DNA of 42,044 nt, from assembly GCA_003427395.1 (NCBI GenBank), contig BFEA01000050.1, forward strand, positions 3,808,168 to 3,850,211. Reading direction: 5' to 3'. The translations under genes and the position numbers were made by a program. Source of the DNA: Chara braunii (taxonomy: Eukaryota; Streptophyta; Charophyceae; Charales; Characeae). Below are positions 30,986 through 41,389 of this stretch, in pieces. The notes beneath the pieces were generated by a model. The model saw only the letters and a program-made list of their open reading frames with translations. It did no database searches and was not told the DNA's origin. Position 1 is the first letter of the stretch, and each line of letters starts with the position of its first letter.

Positions 30986-31193
30986 GTCCAGCTAATGCGA
31001 ATACGCCCTCAAACCAGCGAAACCATCTTTACGAAGGCGAACAACGGAGAAACTGAAACCACCAAAAGTTGACGATTCTCCGAGGTCCTGGCTGAAATTA
31101 CTCCACGGGATAATAAAAAAAATGATGGAACTCACTAATTCTAATAATTCAACAATCTCCGATGTGGCCAACGTGCAGTGCAACATGTCAGGC

Positions 31194-31290
31194 CTGAAAA
31201 GTTGTGAAAATTTGAAAACAGATTTACAAATGGTTCTAAAGCATAGATCACAACTGAAAAGTTGTGAAAATTTGAAAACAGATTTACAAA
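31194..31290 (+). repeat. 37-bp exact direct repeat, 60 bp apart
   Basis: The block from 'ctgaaaagttgtgaaaattt' to 'gatttacaaa' at 31194-31230 is repeated exactly at 31254-31290, a recent local duplication. Confidence 0.9.
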
Positions 31291-33180
31291 CAGGAAGGGG
31301 AAAAGAACAGATTTACAAGTAACCCTGTGACTTTCTCGGATCGCAGAATTGACACACAGGTCTTCACAATGGTAAGACTAATCAACCATCTCTGTTTTTT
31401 CTTTCTTAAAAAGAAGAAAAAGAAAGAAAATCATCTCTAGGCTTGATGAACACTGCAATGGTCATGGACACAAGGCTACGTTTCAGAAGAGAAAGAGGGT
31501 GGGGTGGGGTTGGGGTGGGTGGGTGGGTGGGTGGGAGACAAAATGACACTCATTGTTGAACCTGAATAACTGCTTCAGCGAGAGTTGCGTCATCCTTCTA
31601 GCTGAAGCCTTGGTGAAAGGCCAAAACATCCAAGTCACAATCATTACATTGGATTTTTTGATTCCTCCTCTCCCCCCCCCCTCCTCTCTCTTCCCCCTAT
31701 TTTTCCGGCACCTGTCTCTTTGGTAACTGTACATTTTCTTTTTTTTGAAAAATTTTCCTTTTTTTATTCCTTTTTTTTAAAAGAAAGGCGATGGCCTTGA
31801 GATACCATCATCGAACTGACCGGCCCTAGGTAATGCAGAACTGTAGTATTTCACTCATCTGCTTCCGGTGGAGTTTAAAACTCGCGTCTTTATTTCAACA
31901 GTTCAAGTGTGTACCAACTGTACATCGATGATCTACAACGAAAAATGGCCCAACTGATGCAGTACTAACAATGAAGAATATTGACTGAAGGTCAAGGGAG
32001 ATCTCTACTTCCCTTAAGGGAGTGGCAGAACTCGATTGCATGCACGAGCGCAGGAGAGTTCTTCGACAAATCAGGCAAGGGGCCCAGGAAAGAAGGGTGA
32101 GGCAGATGGGAGATGCTGTGCATAACAAAAGACACCCCAAACAACCCCAATCAGCCTCAAAAGGCCTCAAACGGCCCCAAACAGCCCCCAAGCAAGAAAC
32201 TTGTGATGACACAGAGCTAGCTTACTTAAGAGTCAAGACCCTAAGCTGAAGACAATGCGCAATGGGGCGGGAACCAAACTATGCTGATGACGGCAAATTC
32301 CTTTCTTTGTTTTCCGAAATGAAATTCATTGCCTGCGTGAATGGATTCTGACTGGTGCAGAACTGCAAACTACCAGGCAGGAGGAGTGCATTACACAAGG
32401 GGTGGGTTTGACACACGCCTTGCACGCCCTGAGGAAGTTGACAAAAACACCCCTCGTGATGTTGTTGAGAAGAACCTACCTGGTGCACACTGCGGAAGCA
32501 CCCCTTCCTCAGTGCGCACCAGGACCAGGTAGGTTCTTCTCTACCACGCCTAAGCACTGTACTGAAAAAAAAGTTACCAATGAATGATGTTGAAAATTGA
32601 AATCAAAAGGCGAAACCACCAGATTGACCTCAGGGACTGACCTGCCGAGCCTACCAGATTGTTGCTACGTCAGAGGATCAAACAGGTTTCCGAAGCTCGC
32701 CTGAGAGGCGAAGTTAGGAAAATTTTGAGGCCACCCTCTGGTTGCTTCTTCCATGGCGGCCACCCTCTGCTTGCATCGGATGAGCCCTCAACCGGATCTC
32801 TGCTTCGCCTCTCTTCACCTTACAATGTCCGTCGCCAGGAGAGAAATGTGGCGGCCCTCCAAGGTAGTAGAGGTTCTTTAAATCGCCACTGCCCAGACAC
32901 ATAAAGCAGAAAAGGCTATGGAATTTTTGGCCCGACTGTGAAGTTCTGCGCCGAGCCTCGTAAAAACACTGAGAGCCTGAGGCCAAGAAAAATCGATGGC
33001 AACGCAGGGTCCTGGAAGTTCAATGAGAAAACTCGAGCAACACTTCGCTGGGATGAAAGATATGAAGGGTACACTCAGAAGCCATGAGGAATTGGTACCA
33101 GTAGAAAATTTGCTGCCAACAGCAACCCTGAGGCATATTTTCCACCCACAGTAAAACTTGAGGTTCGCGTTTTCGTTACC
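31291..33180. other. Non-genic stretch with low-complexity runs
   Basis: It contains (GGGT)n at about 31515-31533, a CT-rich tract near 31665-31700, a C/A-rich minisatellite-like run (cctcaaa/cggccccaaa) at 32132-32195, and the hairpin at 32468-32540. No frame is convincing as a gene. Confidence 0.45.
32468..32540. repeat. Imperfect 31-37 bp inverted repeat (stable hairpin)
   Basis: AGAAGAACCTACCTGGT at 32468-32484, with the following GCACACTGCGGAAG, is complementary to the block ending 32540. The right arm carries a 6-base insertion and two mismatches. The loop is only 5 nt (32499-32503). Confidence 0.8.
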
Positions 33181-33451
33181 GACAGTCAGCCACTGGCGGT
33201 CAAAAAAATTCCTCCTGAGAGTAAACTACTGTCAGTCATCCACTTCCAGTAGGTGCATAAGAAGCGATCAGCAATTTCGGGGAGAAAACTACTGACAGTC
33301 AGCCACTGGCGGTCAAAAAAATTCCTCCTGAGAGTAAACTACTGTCAGTCATCCACTTCCAGTAGGTGCATAAGAAGCGATCAGCAATTTCGGGGAGAAA
33401 ACTACTGACAGTCAGCCACTGGCGGTCAAAAAAATTCCTCCTGAGAGTAAA
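33181..33451 (+). repeat. 113-bp tandem repeat, about 2.4 units
   Basis: Units start at 33181, 33294 and 33407 ('gacagtcagccactggcgg'). The complete units appear identical. Related but diverged phrases ('cactggcagtcaaag', 'acttgaggtacg') continue to about 34085, so this is the young part of an older repeat field. Confidence 0.9.
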
Positions 33452-34140
33452 AAAATTTAAAATTGACACACACCTGTTACAGTCCACAAGCCTGAGGAAG
33501 GTATTCTTGTGTTATCCACAAGAAACTCCAAGGGACATGAGACAAGCTTACAGCCCTGCTCTCGCACCACTGCTGTGGTGCCAACCTAACCCGTGGGCTG
33601 GGGAGAGATCCGGGTTGGTTGGTGTCCCCCCGTACTACACATACACTAGTGAGAGGATGAGATAGACGAGTACTAGCAAGAAAAATGAGATAGATGAGAG
33701 AAGAATATAGCTTTAAAAAAAAAAGAAAAAAAAAAGTCGAGGCATGTTTGCTAGGTAGGTGCAGTTGTGTTACCTGCCGGATACTTCAGATAAGCACGGA
33801 AGCGCGCCTGTGATGAGTGATTTGAGGAGCCACTACTACTGCTACTGATAGTGGACCCCTGCTGAAAATAAACTGGAGACACGCCCGTCACTGGCAGTCA
33901 AAGTTTACACAGTGAAAGTCTTTTTTCTTGGAACTTTAACTTGAGGTAGGAACACGCGTGTGTGTTACTCACAGTAAAGTCCAGGCACGTGTGCATGTCG
34001 CTGAGGGTAAACTTGAGGTACGTGCATGCACACTCAAAAGAGTAACCCAGAGACAACTTGAGGTACGGGCAGGCACACTCGGAAGCATGACGAGCAATTG
34101 GAGGACTTTAAAGAAGGTTTCAAGGCACATCATGAAGCCT
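33452..34140. other. Diverged repeat field, no gene
   Basis: The phrase 'aacttgaggta' recurs at about 33939, 34010 and 34059 with similar context ('cacgt/gcatgcacactc'). No coding signal is evident. Confidence 0.5.
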
Positions 34141-34247
34141 ACCGTCTTCCCCCGAACATAACGCACCCTAAAAATGAATGCATACAAGCTATACTTCCAG
34201 CCAGATAGAGCCAAAATGAGGGTGGATTGTGTTCCGGGGGGCGACGG
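34141..34247. mobile_element. Small fold-back MITE, second diverged copy
   Basis: The left end CCGTCTTCCCCCGAACATAA matches the element at 28684, and the right end, inverted, gives CCGTCGCCCCCCGGAACACA. The arms are imperfect. It is followed by a (GGCGAC)n run at 34241-34258. Confidence 0.6.
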
Positions 34248-34493
34248 CGACGGCGACGGTAGGCACTCCAGCTAGTAACACAGTTTAACGTTCGGAAGTG
34301 CTCTGCCGACTATTTCCCACTGATTTTCGCCAATTACTTCTGCAGACCACACAAAAGGTGACCTAATGATCAGTTGCATTACATAGGTAGTAGACAGGAC
34401 AAAGCTTCCACCAGAAAGTTGGTCCATCGAAGAAGAAGCGGAGAGGCACTTGCCTGACGAGCAGTAGTGATGAGAGCGACCAATGACAGTTTT

Positions 34494-34826
34494 CTACTCA
34501 TTCTGCTCATTCTTGGGTGCCGGCGAGGCCAGATGCCAGCTCACCAGCAGATTTAGAACGACTGCTGAAGTTACAGCAACGCGAGAAGCCAGATCTTTTC
34601 CCGAGCCTGCACAAGTAAAACAGACCCGCAAAGCCCAGGTCCAGTCATGTTCAGCAGCATCAGCGTCATCAGGTCGCCTCGGCCGATCCACATCAACCCT
34701 ATGATGGCCCCAGACCATAGCGATTTTCTCCTCCAGCAGCTTCCTGCAGAAAGAGCATAACTTGGGCACTCCATCATCGGCAGCCATTCGCAGGACGATG
34801 TACGGATTACCCCAAGTGCCTTTACC
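34494..34826 (-). CDS. FBH1: FBH1-like DNA helicase, last exon
   Basis: The exon follows an acceptor ('gtctttaatgacag' on the minus strand), starts in phase 0 with GKGTWGNPYIVLR, and ends at TAG (34494-34496) after 110 residues. It carries two Cys pairs, KLCSFCRK and RVCFTCAGSG, separated by about 45 residues. FBH1 proteins end in a similar zinc-type region with paired Cys after motif VI (in the human protein a C...C pair and a later CHSC), so position and pattern agree. The residues between the pairs (HHRVDVDRPRRPDDADAAEH) are not recognisable. Another intron inside this exon cannot be excluded. The preceding intron (34827-37017) holds a SINE, a LINE tail and long microsatellites. Confidence 0.65.
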   Translation of the reverse strand, partial: GKGTWGNPYIVLRMAADDGVPKLCSFCRKLLEEKIAMVWGHHRVDVDRPRRPDDADAAEHDWTWALRVCFTCAGSGKDLASRVAVTSAVVLNLLVSWHLASPAPKNEQNE

Positions 34827-35142
34827 CTGTCATTAAAGACAGACACACACATAACCAGCATGAGGTTTGACCAGCAAACAAACAAACCTCCTAACAGATC
34901 ACACCCTGCCTCACCCCCCAATCTCCCCACTCGCCCACAACCCCCCCCTCAAAAAAGAAAACAGAAGAGATGAAGGGTCTGTTTCATGGCTGTCATTTGC
35001 TCCTCTCATCATGAAACCCAATTGATTGAACCCCCAATCTGTATGTGTGCTTTGGATTTTCACGACAACAGCCCCTGTTCCACCCGGATGAGTAGATCCA
35101 AAATCAAAGCAGCTTTACCTCCATTGCAGACAATGAAACACA

Positions 35143-35168
35143 CTTCGTGTGTGTGTGTGTGTGTGTGT
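35143..35168. repeat. (GT)n microsatellite in intron
   Basis: About 11-12 GT units follow 'acttc'. The surrounding 'aacccggatgagtagatcc'-type phrase occurs on both sides (35080 and 35200), suggesting a local duplication around it. Confidence 0.9.
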
Positions 35169-35793
35169 TATAGATTTTCCCCACAAAAGCCCCAATTCAA
35201 CCCAGATGAGTAGATTCAGAATCAAAGCAGTCTTTGTCCTATCGCAGACAACGAGAGCATTTGAGATGAGACAGTCCAACATATTAAAGCAATTTATAAT
35301 AATATTAATAAGACAGTTTTTTGGTTGTCCTTGGGGTACCCCTTCCATTTGTTCTTGCAGCTCACCTTTTACTGTGCCTCTTATGTACAAGGCTGCCCAC
35401 GTTGATTGTGGTTGAGCGGCAGCCGCACATCCCCGTGTGCCTTCACAGCCCACTTGCAAGAGGCAGAGCAAAAGGGAAGGTATGTTCCCATGCATTTCTC
35501 TTCAGACCTTCATACTCCTGTTCATTTCACTTCAGATCTTCAGCTTATACTTAGTCTTTGTGTTTACCTAGTCTTTGTGTCCGTCCTTCATCTTCATACT
35601 CCGTTCATTTCATATCTGATCTTCATATCGTCTGTTCTCTTAATGATGCTCATTCGTATGTATTTGTTAGTTGCACAAAGGGAGTGGAGTGGAGGGTGGG
35701 TGGAGGGTAAGGGATAGAAGGCGGAGTTCTATAGGAGTATGGGGCAGGGAAGGTAGGGGCAACGGGAAGGAAAGAAATATGTGGAGGGCAGGA

Positions 35794-35796
<3 letters not shown>

Positions 35797-35851
<55 letters not shown>

Positions 35852-35875
35852 TGTGTGTGTGTGTGTGTGGGTGTG

Positions 35876-35939
<64 letters not shown>
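35797..35939. repeat. Compound (GT)n(GA)n microsatellite in intron
   Basis: GT units with occasional GG run to about 35876, then GA units to 35939. It lies in the last intron of the FBH1-like gene. Open frames through it are artefacts. Confidence 0.95.
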
Positions 35940-35941
<2 letters not shown>

Positions 35942-36115
35942 TGTACGTGTTGCGCTTTGTGGCTGTCATTTCGGTAGGTGCAACAGTGCATGCTGACAGG
36001 AAGGTACATGTAGGTCAGCTTGTCTGATGCATGATTGGCTTAGAACATAACTACATTATCACACGAGTGTGCAGATAAAAGACCGAAGAGAAAAGAACAA
36101 GATAAAAGGCCAAGC

Positions 36116-36420
36116 GGCCTAGCTCAGTTGGTTGAGCACGTAAGTGGTACACAGCAGGTCATGGGTTTGATTCCCCATGGCATCCATTCGACTCCCCACA
36201 ACCCCCTGTGTGGCATGCTTCGGGCTCACGGACTGAAAAAGTTGGCTAATCCCTCCTCGTTGGTTGTTGAAGTCTGTGCCTCTTTCTTTCCAGCCTATGC
36301 CAGGTGTTAGGAGCTTGGGTACTGCTCCCCGCACAGAGCAGAATTAGGTAGAAGGAGGTCGGGTCAACCCATAACTCTCAGGACGGGCAGCTTGTCTGTA
36401 TAGATATCCCTTGAAAAAAT
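36116..36420 (+). mobile_element. tRNA-derived SINE, copy 1
   Basis: The head GGCCTAGCTCAGTTGGTTGA carries a perfect pol III A box (36120-36131). A B box, GGTTTGATTCC, lies at 36164-36174, with a T-arm-like stem around it. The same head and the next ~25 bases ('ggcatccattNgactccc') occur at 39726 on the other strand. Body similarity continues ('ggaggtcgg', 'caactcatgact') for roughly 300 bp. SINEs are short non-coding retroposons transcribed from the internal promoter and moved by LINE enzymes. The 3' end is not sharply defined. It lies in the last intron, opposite to the gene's direction. Confidence 0.8.
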
Positions 36421-36704
36421 GCAACTGGACTAAAGGAGTAGATAGGTAGGTAGGTAGGGGAAGATATAATGAGAGAAGTATATAGGGTAGTTAAAAAAAT
36501 AAAAAAAATAAAAAAATCAAAGGTAGTAAAAAAGAAATCGCGAGATGGCTGTTCGTGGGGTGTTTTGGGGTTAAATGGTAGGTATATGAGCCCCAGTAGC
36601 AGGGGGTGAGCATGTGGGGGAGACAGGAGGTGACTTAAGTGAGGTGTTGGAATAAGGAACAAGGAAAATAGGATGTGAGGGATAGGCGGAACAGGGCATA
36701 AAAT

Positions 36705-36965
36705 TGCGATGCCTTGTGACTGGAGGGGCGCCCAGGGGACCTAGTCCTGTTTCCCGGCCATTATGTGCGCCCCAGTGGAGGAGTTGGGAGACAACCGCCC
36801 TGGTTCCCCCCTATCCCCCCTGCACAGTGTCTCGGGCGGCAGGGGTTTCAGGCGGAGACCTCCTTTCCTTCTATTACCTGAACTTGTTCTCTGCTTGCCC
36901 GTGATAAGCAACCGGACTGACGGCCCCAAGAATAGAAGGGGCCTGAGTGCTGTGAAAAAAAAGAA
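36705..36965 (+). mobile_element. LINE 3'-tail fragment, subfamily 1
   Basis: The tail 'cttgcccgtgataagcaacc' followed by 'ggactgacggccccaagaatagaag' in parts matches 41555-41620 closely, and the full LINE tail at 26634 less closely. It ends in an A-rich tract at 36955. This is a 5'-truncated insertion in the intron. Confidence 0.6.
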
Positions 36966-37017
36966 GAAATTATGAAATGAAGTTCAACAAACAGAGTAGT
37001 AAGAAACTGATCGATAC

Positions 37018-37116
37018 CTTGCCCTGCATGATGTACTGGAGATCAGGGTTCATTATAAGTTTCGTTTTAGCTCTTGAAGCTGCCACATAAAGCACATTCG
37101 TCTCCTCTGGAACAAT
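37018..37116 (-). CDS. FBH1: FBH1-like DNA helicase, exon with motif VI
   Basis: The exon has 33 codons, phase 0 at both ends, acceptor 'gatgcttccag' and donor AAG|GTATCG. It encodes IVPEETNVLYVAASRAKTKL and then IMNPDLQYIMQGK. EETNVLYVAASRAK is helicase motif VI of superfamily 1A (UvrD/Rep/FBH1; consensus E..NLLYVA.TRAK), with the arginine finger Arg in SRAK. The first Thr of the TRAK box is Ser, a mild change. FBH1 dismantles RAD51 filaments at stalled forks in the nucleus. The neighbouring exons splice in the same frame, so this is an expressed-looking gene, not a pseudogene fragment. Confidence 0.85.
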
Positions 37117-37849
37117 CTGGAAGCATCACCAAAAAGCCACACAAGCCTTCACCAGTGAAGAGCAGTGATGACACATAGAAGCTCACACGATCTCGCTCAC
37201 TCAAGAGCTTCAACACTTCTGACACCCTCCAATTCATGTCAATCCCACGATCCAATGCTTAAACTCCTTTAAACCACCATTAACTTTCTCGTATATCAGG
37301 CCGCGGGTCTCTGCATTCAAATTCGCAGGCCGGGCGCCGCGCCGCCAATGAACATTATCAATGACGGCCTGGCGGCGATTTTTTCAGAGTAAGCTACTTC
37401 TACGATTAGCAGCGTCACAGCCTGAAACGTAGTGGTGGTTTAAGAGAGCTCATTTTCAGTCTCTGTGAGTCTGTTTCCAAGGATATCATGCGTAAATGGT
37501 TTGCCTGCTCAAGGATAGCATGCCTCTTTGCTGACTGGCCGACAAGAGCAATGAAGATGAGGACATATTCTAATTTTCCCTTAGGTTTGCTGCAACTGCA
37601 AAGAACCAGCAATGACAACACAAAATTTCCACCACCGAGAGACTCAAAGCAGAGCAGCATTCAAGAGCGAAGTGGAAAGTGGAATTGCAAAGCCGAGACG
37701 CACCAATGGTTACAAACTGACAATGAAGTCTCATGACAAAAGCACGCCCAACTTCTTGTCACCTTTCATCAATACAACAACGTCGTAGTTCCAGATGACG
37801 TGACCACCTAAACTACCTCCCTGCTCTCCCTATGTAAACTGTCTGCTTC

Positions 37850-37854
<5 letters not shown>

Positions 37855-37890
<36 letters not shown>

Positions 37891-37931
37891 TTCCTCTCTC
37901 TCCATATGACAATGCTGCAGAGTCTTATCAC

Positions 37932-38010
<79 letters not shown>
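37855..38010. repeat. (CT)n and (AG)n inverted microsatellite pair in intron
   Basis: CT units at about 37855-37888 are followed by a long AG run at 37934-38010. The two runs are complementary and could pair in RNA. Confidence 0.9.
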
Positions 38011-38013
<3 letters not shown>

Positions 38014-38214
38014 AAACACCTACCATTTTCTAGCAGATGGGAGAGTGGCTGCAAGTGCTTTGACCATGTGTGCCATCAGAACTCACAGGGCTGGAACGGT
38101 TAGCAACTTCAATGATTACGATTTTCATTTCAAATACTGGACAGAAACGTTCGCCATGTGTTTCATGTCTGAGGACTCCGAACCCCTCATATCTTTTATG
38201 GCTTGCAAACCACA

Positions 38215-38217
<3 letters not shown>

Positions 38218-38294
<77 letters not shown>
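38218..38294. repeat. (AG)n microsatellite next to an exon
   Basis: About 38 AG units are followed directly by a partial copy (38293-38330) of the 3' end and splice donor of the exon at 38381-38518. Confidence 0.95.
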
Positions 38295-38298
<4 letters not shown>

Positions 38299-38380
38299 TT
38301 ACCTCTCTATCTTACAAATCATGTACAAGGAAAGCGAAAGGAGGGGGAGGTCGCGGGAGTGGAGGGAGTGAGGGGCTTAC

Positions 38381-38518
38381 CTCTCTATCATACAAATCAT
38401 GTACAGGACCACCGTACCCAGCACCTCCGAACATATTAAGAAGCAGATTGAAAACCGCAGTAGGTCTCTCTTCTTCGGTTGGCCCAAAAGCTGCTCCTCT
38501 GCATCCCACTTGATGTAG
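38381..38518 (-). CDS. FBH1: FBH1-like DNA helicase, exon between motifs V and VI
   Basis: The exon has 46 codons, phase 0 at both ends. A strong acceptor 'caatccttcacag' precedes it, and the donor is GAG|GTAAGC. It encodes LHQVGCRGAAFGPTEEERPT followed by AVFNLLLNMFGGAGYGGP and VHDLYDRE. In human FBH1 this interval between motif V and motif VI is shorter and variable, so a lineage-specific Gly-rich insert is inferred. No motif of its own is recognised. The case rests on splice sites, frame and position. A copy of its last ~36 bases plus donor lies just downstream at 38293-38330. Confidence 0.7.
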
Positions 38519-38689
38519 CTGTGAAGGATTGACAAGAGTTCATCCCATCCAATCAGCGCTGCTACATTTCCACTTCATCAAAATCTCTCCAAGTCTTTAA
38601 TCATGCTTTGGAATTGCATGTTCAACTCGTTGGCATATTTAACGCAGAACAAATCGACTAAATATGATTTTCAGCCTTTTCAGGCATGT

Positions 38690-38935
38690 TCATTTGGGGC
38701 AGGCCAGGAAAGTAAAGGGGAGAGGAACCTGGACACATGCACGGGGCAGATTAGACAGTCAATTCTACGTCTGAGGGAGTAATCAATGCTGTTGGAGTAT
38801 CCCCTGGCCGTTGTAAAAGGAAAGCATTAAAGTGTATGCTTTTGTGACTTGCCCGTGGAAAATAGAGAGGACTGAGTGATGCTCCCCAGAGTAGAATCGA
38901 ACCAGGACCGTAAGGCCCTCTTTATTTCCAGGTAA
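38690..38935 (+). mobile_element. LINE 3'-tail fragment, subfamily 2
   Basis: 'acagtcaatt...agtaatcaatgctg' and 'gacttgcccgtgg...gactgag..gctccccagagt' match the 3' UTR of the LINE at 26525-26690 in order and spacing. It lacks any coding part, which fits a 5'-truncated insertion in the intron. Confidence 0.65.
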
Positions 38936-39050
38936 TACCATAATAATTCAAATAGAAATAACGATATGATTTGTTCTTGGGAGATTTCCTCAACACTTCA
39001 TTTTTTATGTTTTTCATGTCCTTCACTACTGATACTGTAATGGCCTGCAA
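38936..39050 (-). repeat. Dispersed repeat, copy 1 (pair with 40715-40842)
   Basis: 'tgtttttcatgtccttcactactgat' in shortened form and its flanks recur at 40798-40828. On the minus strand both copies could encode SVVKDMKN followed by a Lys-rich peptide. This is probably a fragment of an unidentified element in the intron. Confidence 0.6.
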
Positions 39051-39384
39051 AATCATAGACTGAGAACTCTGCTGTTTTTTGAGTTTTGCTGCTGGATTGT
39101 GTGACTTACTGAGTACGTGTATGTGCATGATTGCTGAGTTTCTGTGTGTTTGTCTGACTGCATGATGACTTGGGTGTGTGTGTGACCCGCCAGGGTACTT
39201 GTGTTCAGGAAAGGCCCTCGGGCCTGGTTCTTACCTGTAGCCGTGCTTTTGTGTGGTTGCAGCGGGAACTTAGTAGGCTAGGCCTGCGTAGATTGAAAAA
39301 CACTCAAGTAGCGGGTAGGTAGGCAGAATAAGACAAAAAGTTCGTACCTTTAGAGGCCGAAGTAATTTTATTTTATTTATTTAT

Positions 39385-39726
39385 TTAAAAAAAAACTAAT
39401 CTATATTCTTCACTTGTATACCGCACTCTACCTTAACCCAGTTTCCAAGTATTGATTGTTGCAGTCTATCAATGCGCACCAGCTGGGGCCCCTTATAGTC
39501 ATGAGTTGGCACCGACCTCCACCCGTGTCTGACCACCGCAGCTTTCTCCTAACCGTGACACGAGATGAAGGCTCCAAATACCCTGCCACTCCTAGCTAGG
39601 GGGACAAGCCATCTATCTCCGCTGGCGATCCCGAAGTGTGGCGCAGGGAGTCCAATGGATGCCGTGGGGAATCAAACCCACAACCTCCTGAATGCCACTT
39701 ACGTGCTCTAGCAACTGAGCTAGGCC
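39385..39726 (-). mobile_element. tRNA-derived SINE, copy 2
   Basis: On the minus strand it starts GGCCTAGCTCAGTTGC, with the A box at 39722-39712 and the B box GGTTTGATTCC at 39678-39668. Flanking complementary GTGGG/CCCAC form a T-arm-like stem. The body runs to about 39390 and ends in an A-rich tail (seen as 'tttttttt...tttatttattta' in the complement, 39364-39393). It shares head and scattered body blocks with copy 1 at 36116. Confidence 0.8.
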
Positions 39727-40115
39727 ACTGGCCCGACCGAAAGAATTTTAGAATTCCGGTAGCCTTAGAGTCTAGGGGTACTGGTCCAGTAGTCTTAGTC
39801 TATGGCCTGCAGTAAGGGATATCAGACTGCAATGATGTTTCCCTCCGAAATGGAGAAGGTACCGGTAGCTTGGGAGGTCGCGCGGCCTGGAAAGTCACCC
39901 GCTCGAAGAGGCAGCAGGCCAGTATATCTTCAGGGAGAGCGGAACACTCTTCCTCATTTCCAGCGTGGACCGAGCACTCAGTGTAGCAGCGCTGGGGAGG
40001 AAGAAGGCTGGCCTGGTCCTCCACGGTAGCTACTGTGGAGAGGACCAAGGAGGAAGACACCAGGGAAGGAGTAGGAGGAGGAAAACGGTGAGCAATAGGA
40101 GAGTGGTGAGGGTCC

Positions 40116-40235
40116 TTACCTGGCTATAGTGATCTGCATCTTCATCTTCTTGGCTGGTGCTGCACCTGGAAGGCCGCAGTTGGTGTCAAGTTCCACAAGG
40201 AAGATTTTGGGGTAGTGATAGGCATGGTGGCCATA
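40116..40235. other. Intron sequence with donor-like site, no exon accepted
   Basis: A minus-strand frame (for example HYPKIFLVELDTNCGLPG) ends at a good donor CCAG|GTAAGG near 40118. It would break the frame between the accepted helicase exons, so I leave it as intronic or as a candidate alternative exon. Confidence 0.25.
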
Positions 40236-40480
40236 GTAGGAGGGACACATTAGCTTTGCGTTGTCTTTTTGAACATTGGAGCTTCGTTCTGTTAGTCCGC
40301 CATAGCGACCTAGTTGTACAAGATGGCTATAGTGGACCTCCTGAGAGGCTGGCAGTAGGAGGGACACATTAGCTTTGAGTTGTCCTCTGAAACTCTTGCT
40401 CTGTTAGTCCGCCATAGCCACCTACATGACTAAGAAGGGGGGAGGTGTAAGGGATGGGTATGGTGGACCTCTTGAGAGGC
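40236..40480 (+). repeat. ~118-bp tandem duplication
   Basis: 'gtaggagggacacattagctttg' starts at about 40237 and 40355 (20-base core identical). 'ctgttagtccgccatagc' and 'ctgagaggctggcag' recur with the same offset. The second unit has an 8-10 bp change around 'aagaaggggggaggtg'. Confidence 0.85.
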
Positions 40481-40714
40481 TGGCAGCAAGGAGAGGATTC
40501 GGACATTGGTTCTGGTTCATTCTTTCATTGTCATTATTATTATTAATGTAAAGAAGAAGTTGGGGGAGTAGAAGGAGGTTGCAGATGGTGGCGAGATGAA
40601 GGGGGATTGACATTGGTCTTTGCTGGTGTTCATCTTCTTCTTCTTCTTCCATTCTTATTTCTGTCCTTGCATTTCAGTTACGATTGAACAGCATTGTCTT
40701 TCTTTGAGTTGTTG

Positions 40715-40842
40715 CAGCCAGGATCATAAAAGATACTTGAAATAAGAATATGATTATATGAATTGTTCTTGATAGATTTCCTCCAGACTTTTATTTTTGT
40801 GTTTTTCATGTCCTTCACTACTGATGCCAGTGACAAACTGGT
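40715..40842 (-). repeat. Dispersed repeat, copy 2
   Basis: This is the partner of 38936-39050, in the same orientation, with similarity strongest at 40798-40828. Confidence 0.6.
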
Positions 40843-41389
40843 TGTTAGCCCTAGATGTATCATGAGAATCTAGGCGAGAACACCGAGAGCCGGAAGTCCT
40901 GTCGTTGCCGGGAAGAATGTTTGCTGGTCACATCGATAAGGGCTATTGAAAAATGGCATTCATTCCACCACTCACTGAATGTGGAGTATCACCCCCCCTG
41001 ACTTCCAGCGAAAAAAAATTGCGAAAAAAAAACAAGGGATGTAGATTAGGTAACACAAAAATAAACAAACATGGTTAAGGGCGCAGAAAAATATCTGTGC
41101 CACGCTGAGTTCATATTTCTATCAAAGTTGCTGTCACCCACGTAGGAGTGGCGTTTCATCCTGGGCAGGCCCTCCTTTCTTTTTTTTTTTCTTTTTTCTT
41201 TTTTCTTTTTTGCTTCGTACAAGTATGCTTGGTGGCAGTCAAATGGCTACAATAGAATGGGGGTGATGGTAGTGGCCATGAAGGCAATAGAGATAGGAAA
41301 TCAGTCGGTTAACAGGCGGCTTGAAGAACTGCCACAGGCGCCCCCCTCGTGCCTGACCTCTCCAAGCTTTGACCTGCTGCGTGACTGAG

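Noticed and set aside
33181-33451. CRISPR-like spacing of repeats
   Set aside because: The 113-bp units are contiguous and identical, with no unique spacers, in a eukaryotic sequence. It is a minisatellite.
35671-36027. Open frames of about 100-120 codons through the GT/GA run, on both strands
   Set aside because: They are translations of a dinucleotide repeat (CVCV, RERE, SLSL, THTH).
37690-37830. Minus-strand frame with NYDVVVLMKGDKKLGVLLS as a possible helicase exon
   Set aside because: It ends in a stop with no usable donor before it, and it would break the in-phase splice from 38381 to 37116.
39850-40045. Minus-strand frame with ALPEDILACCLFERV, resembling an F-box
   Set aside because: It lies between the motif V and motif VI exons, where an F-box cannot belong in FBH1. 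The resemblance covers only a few residues.
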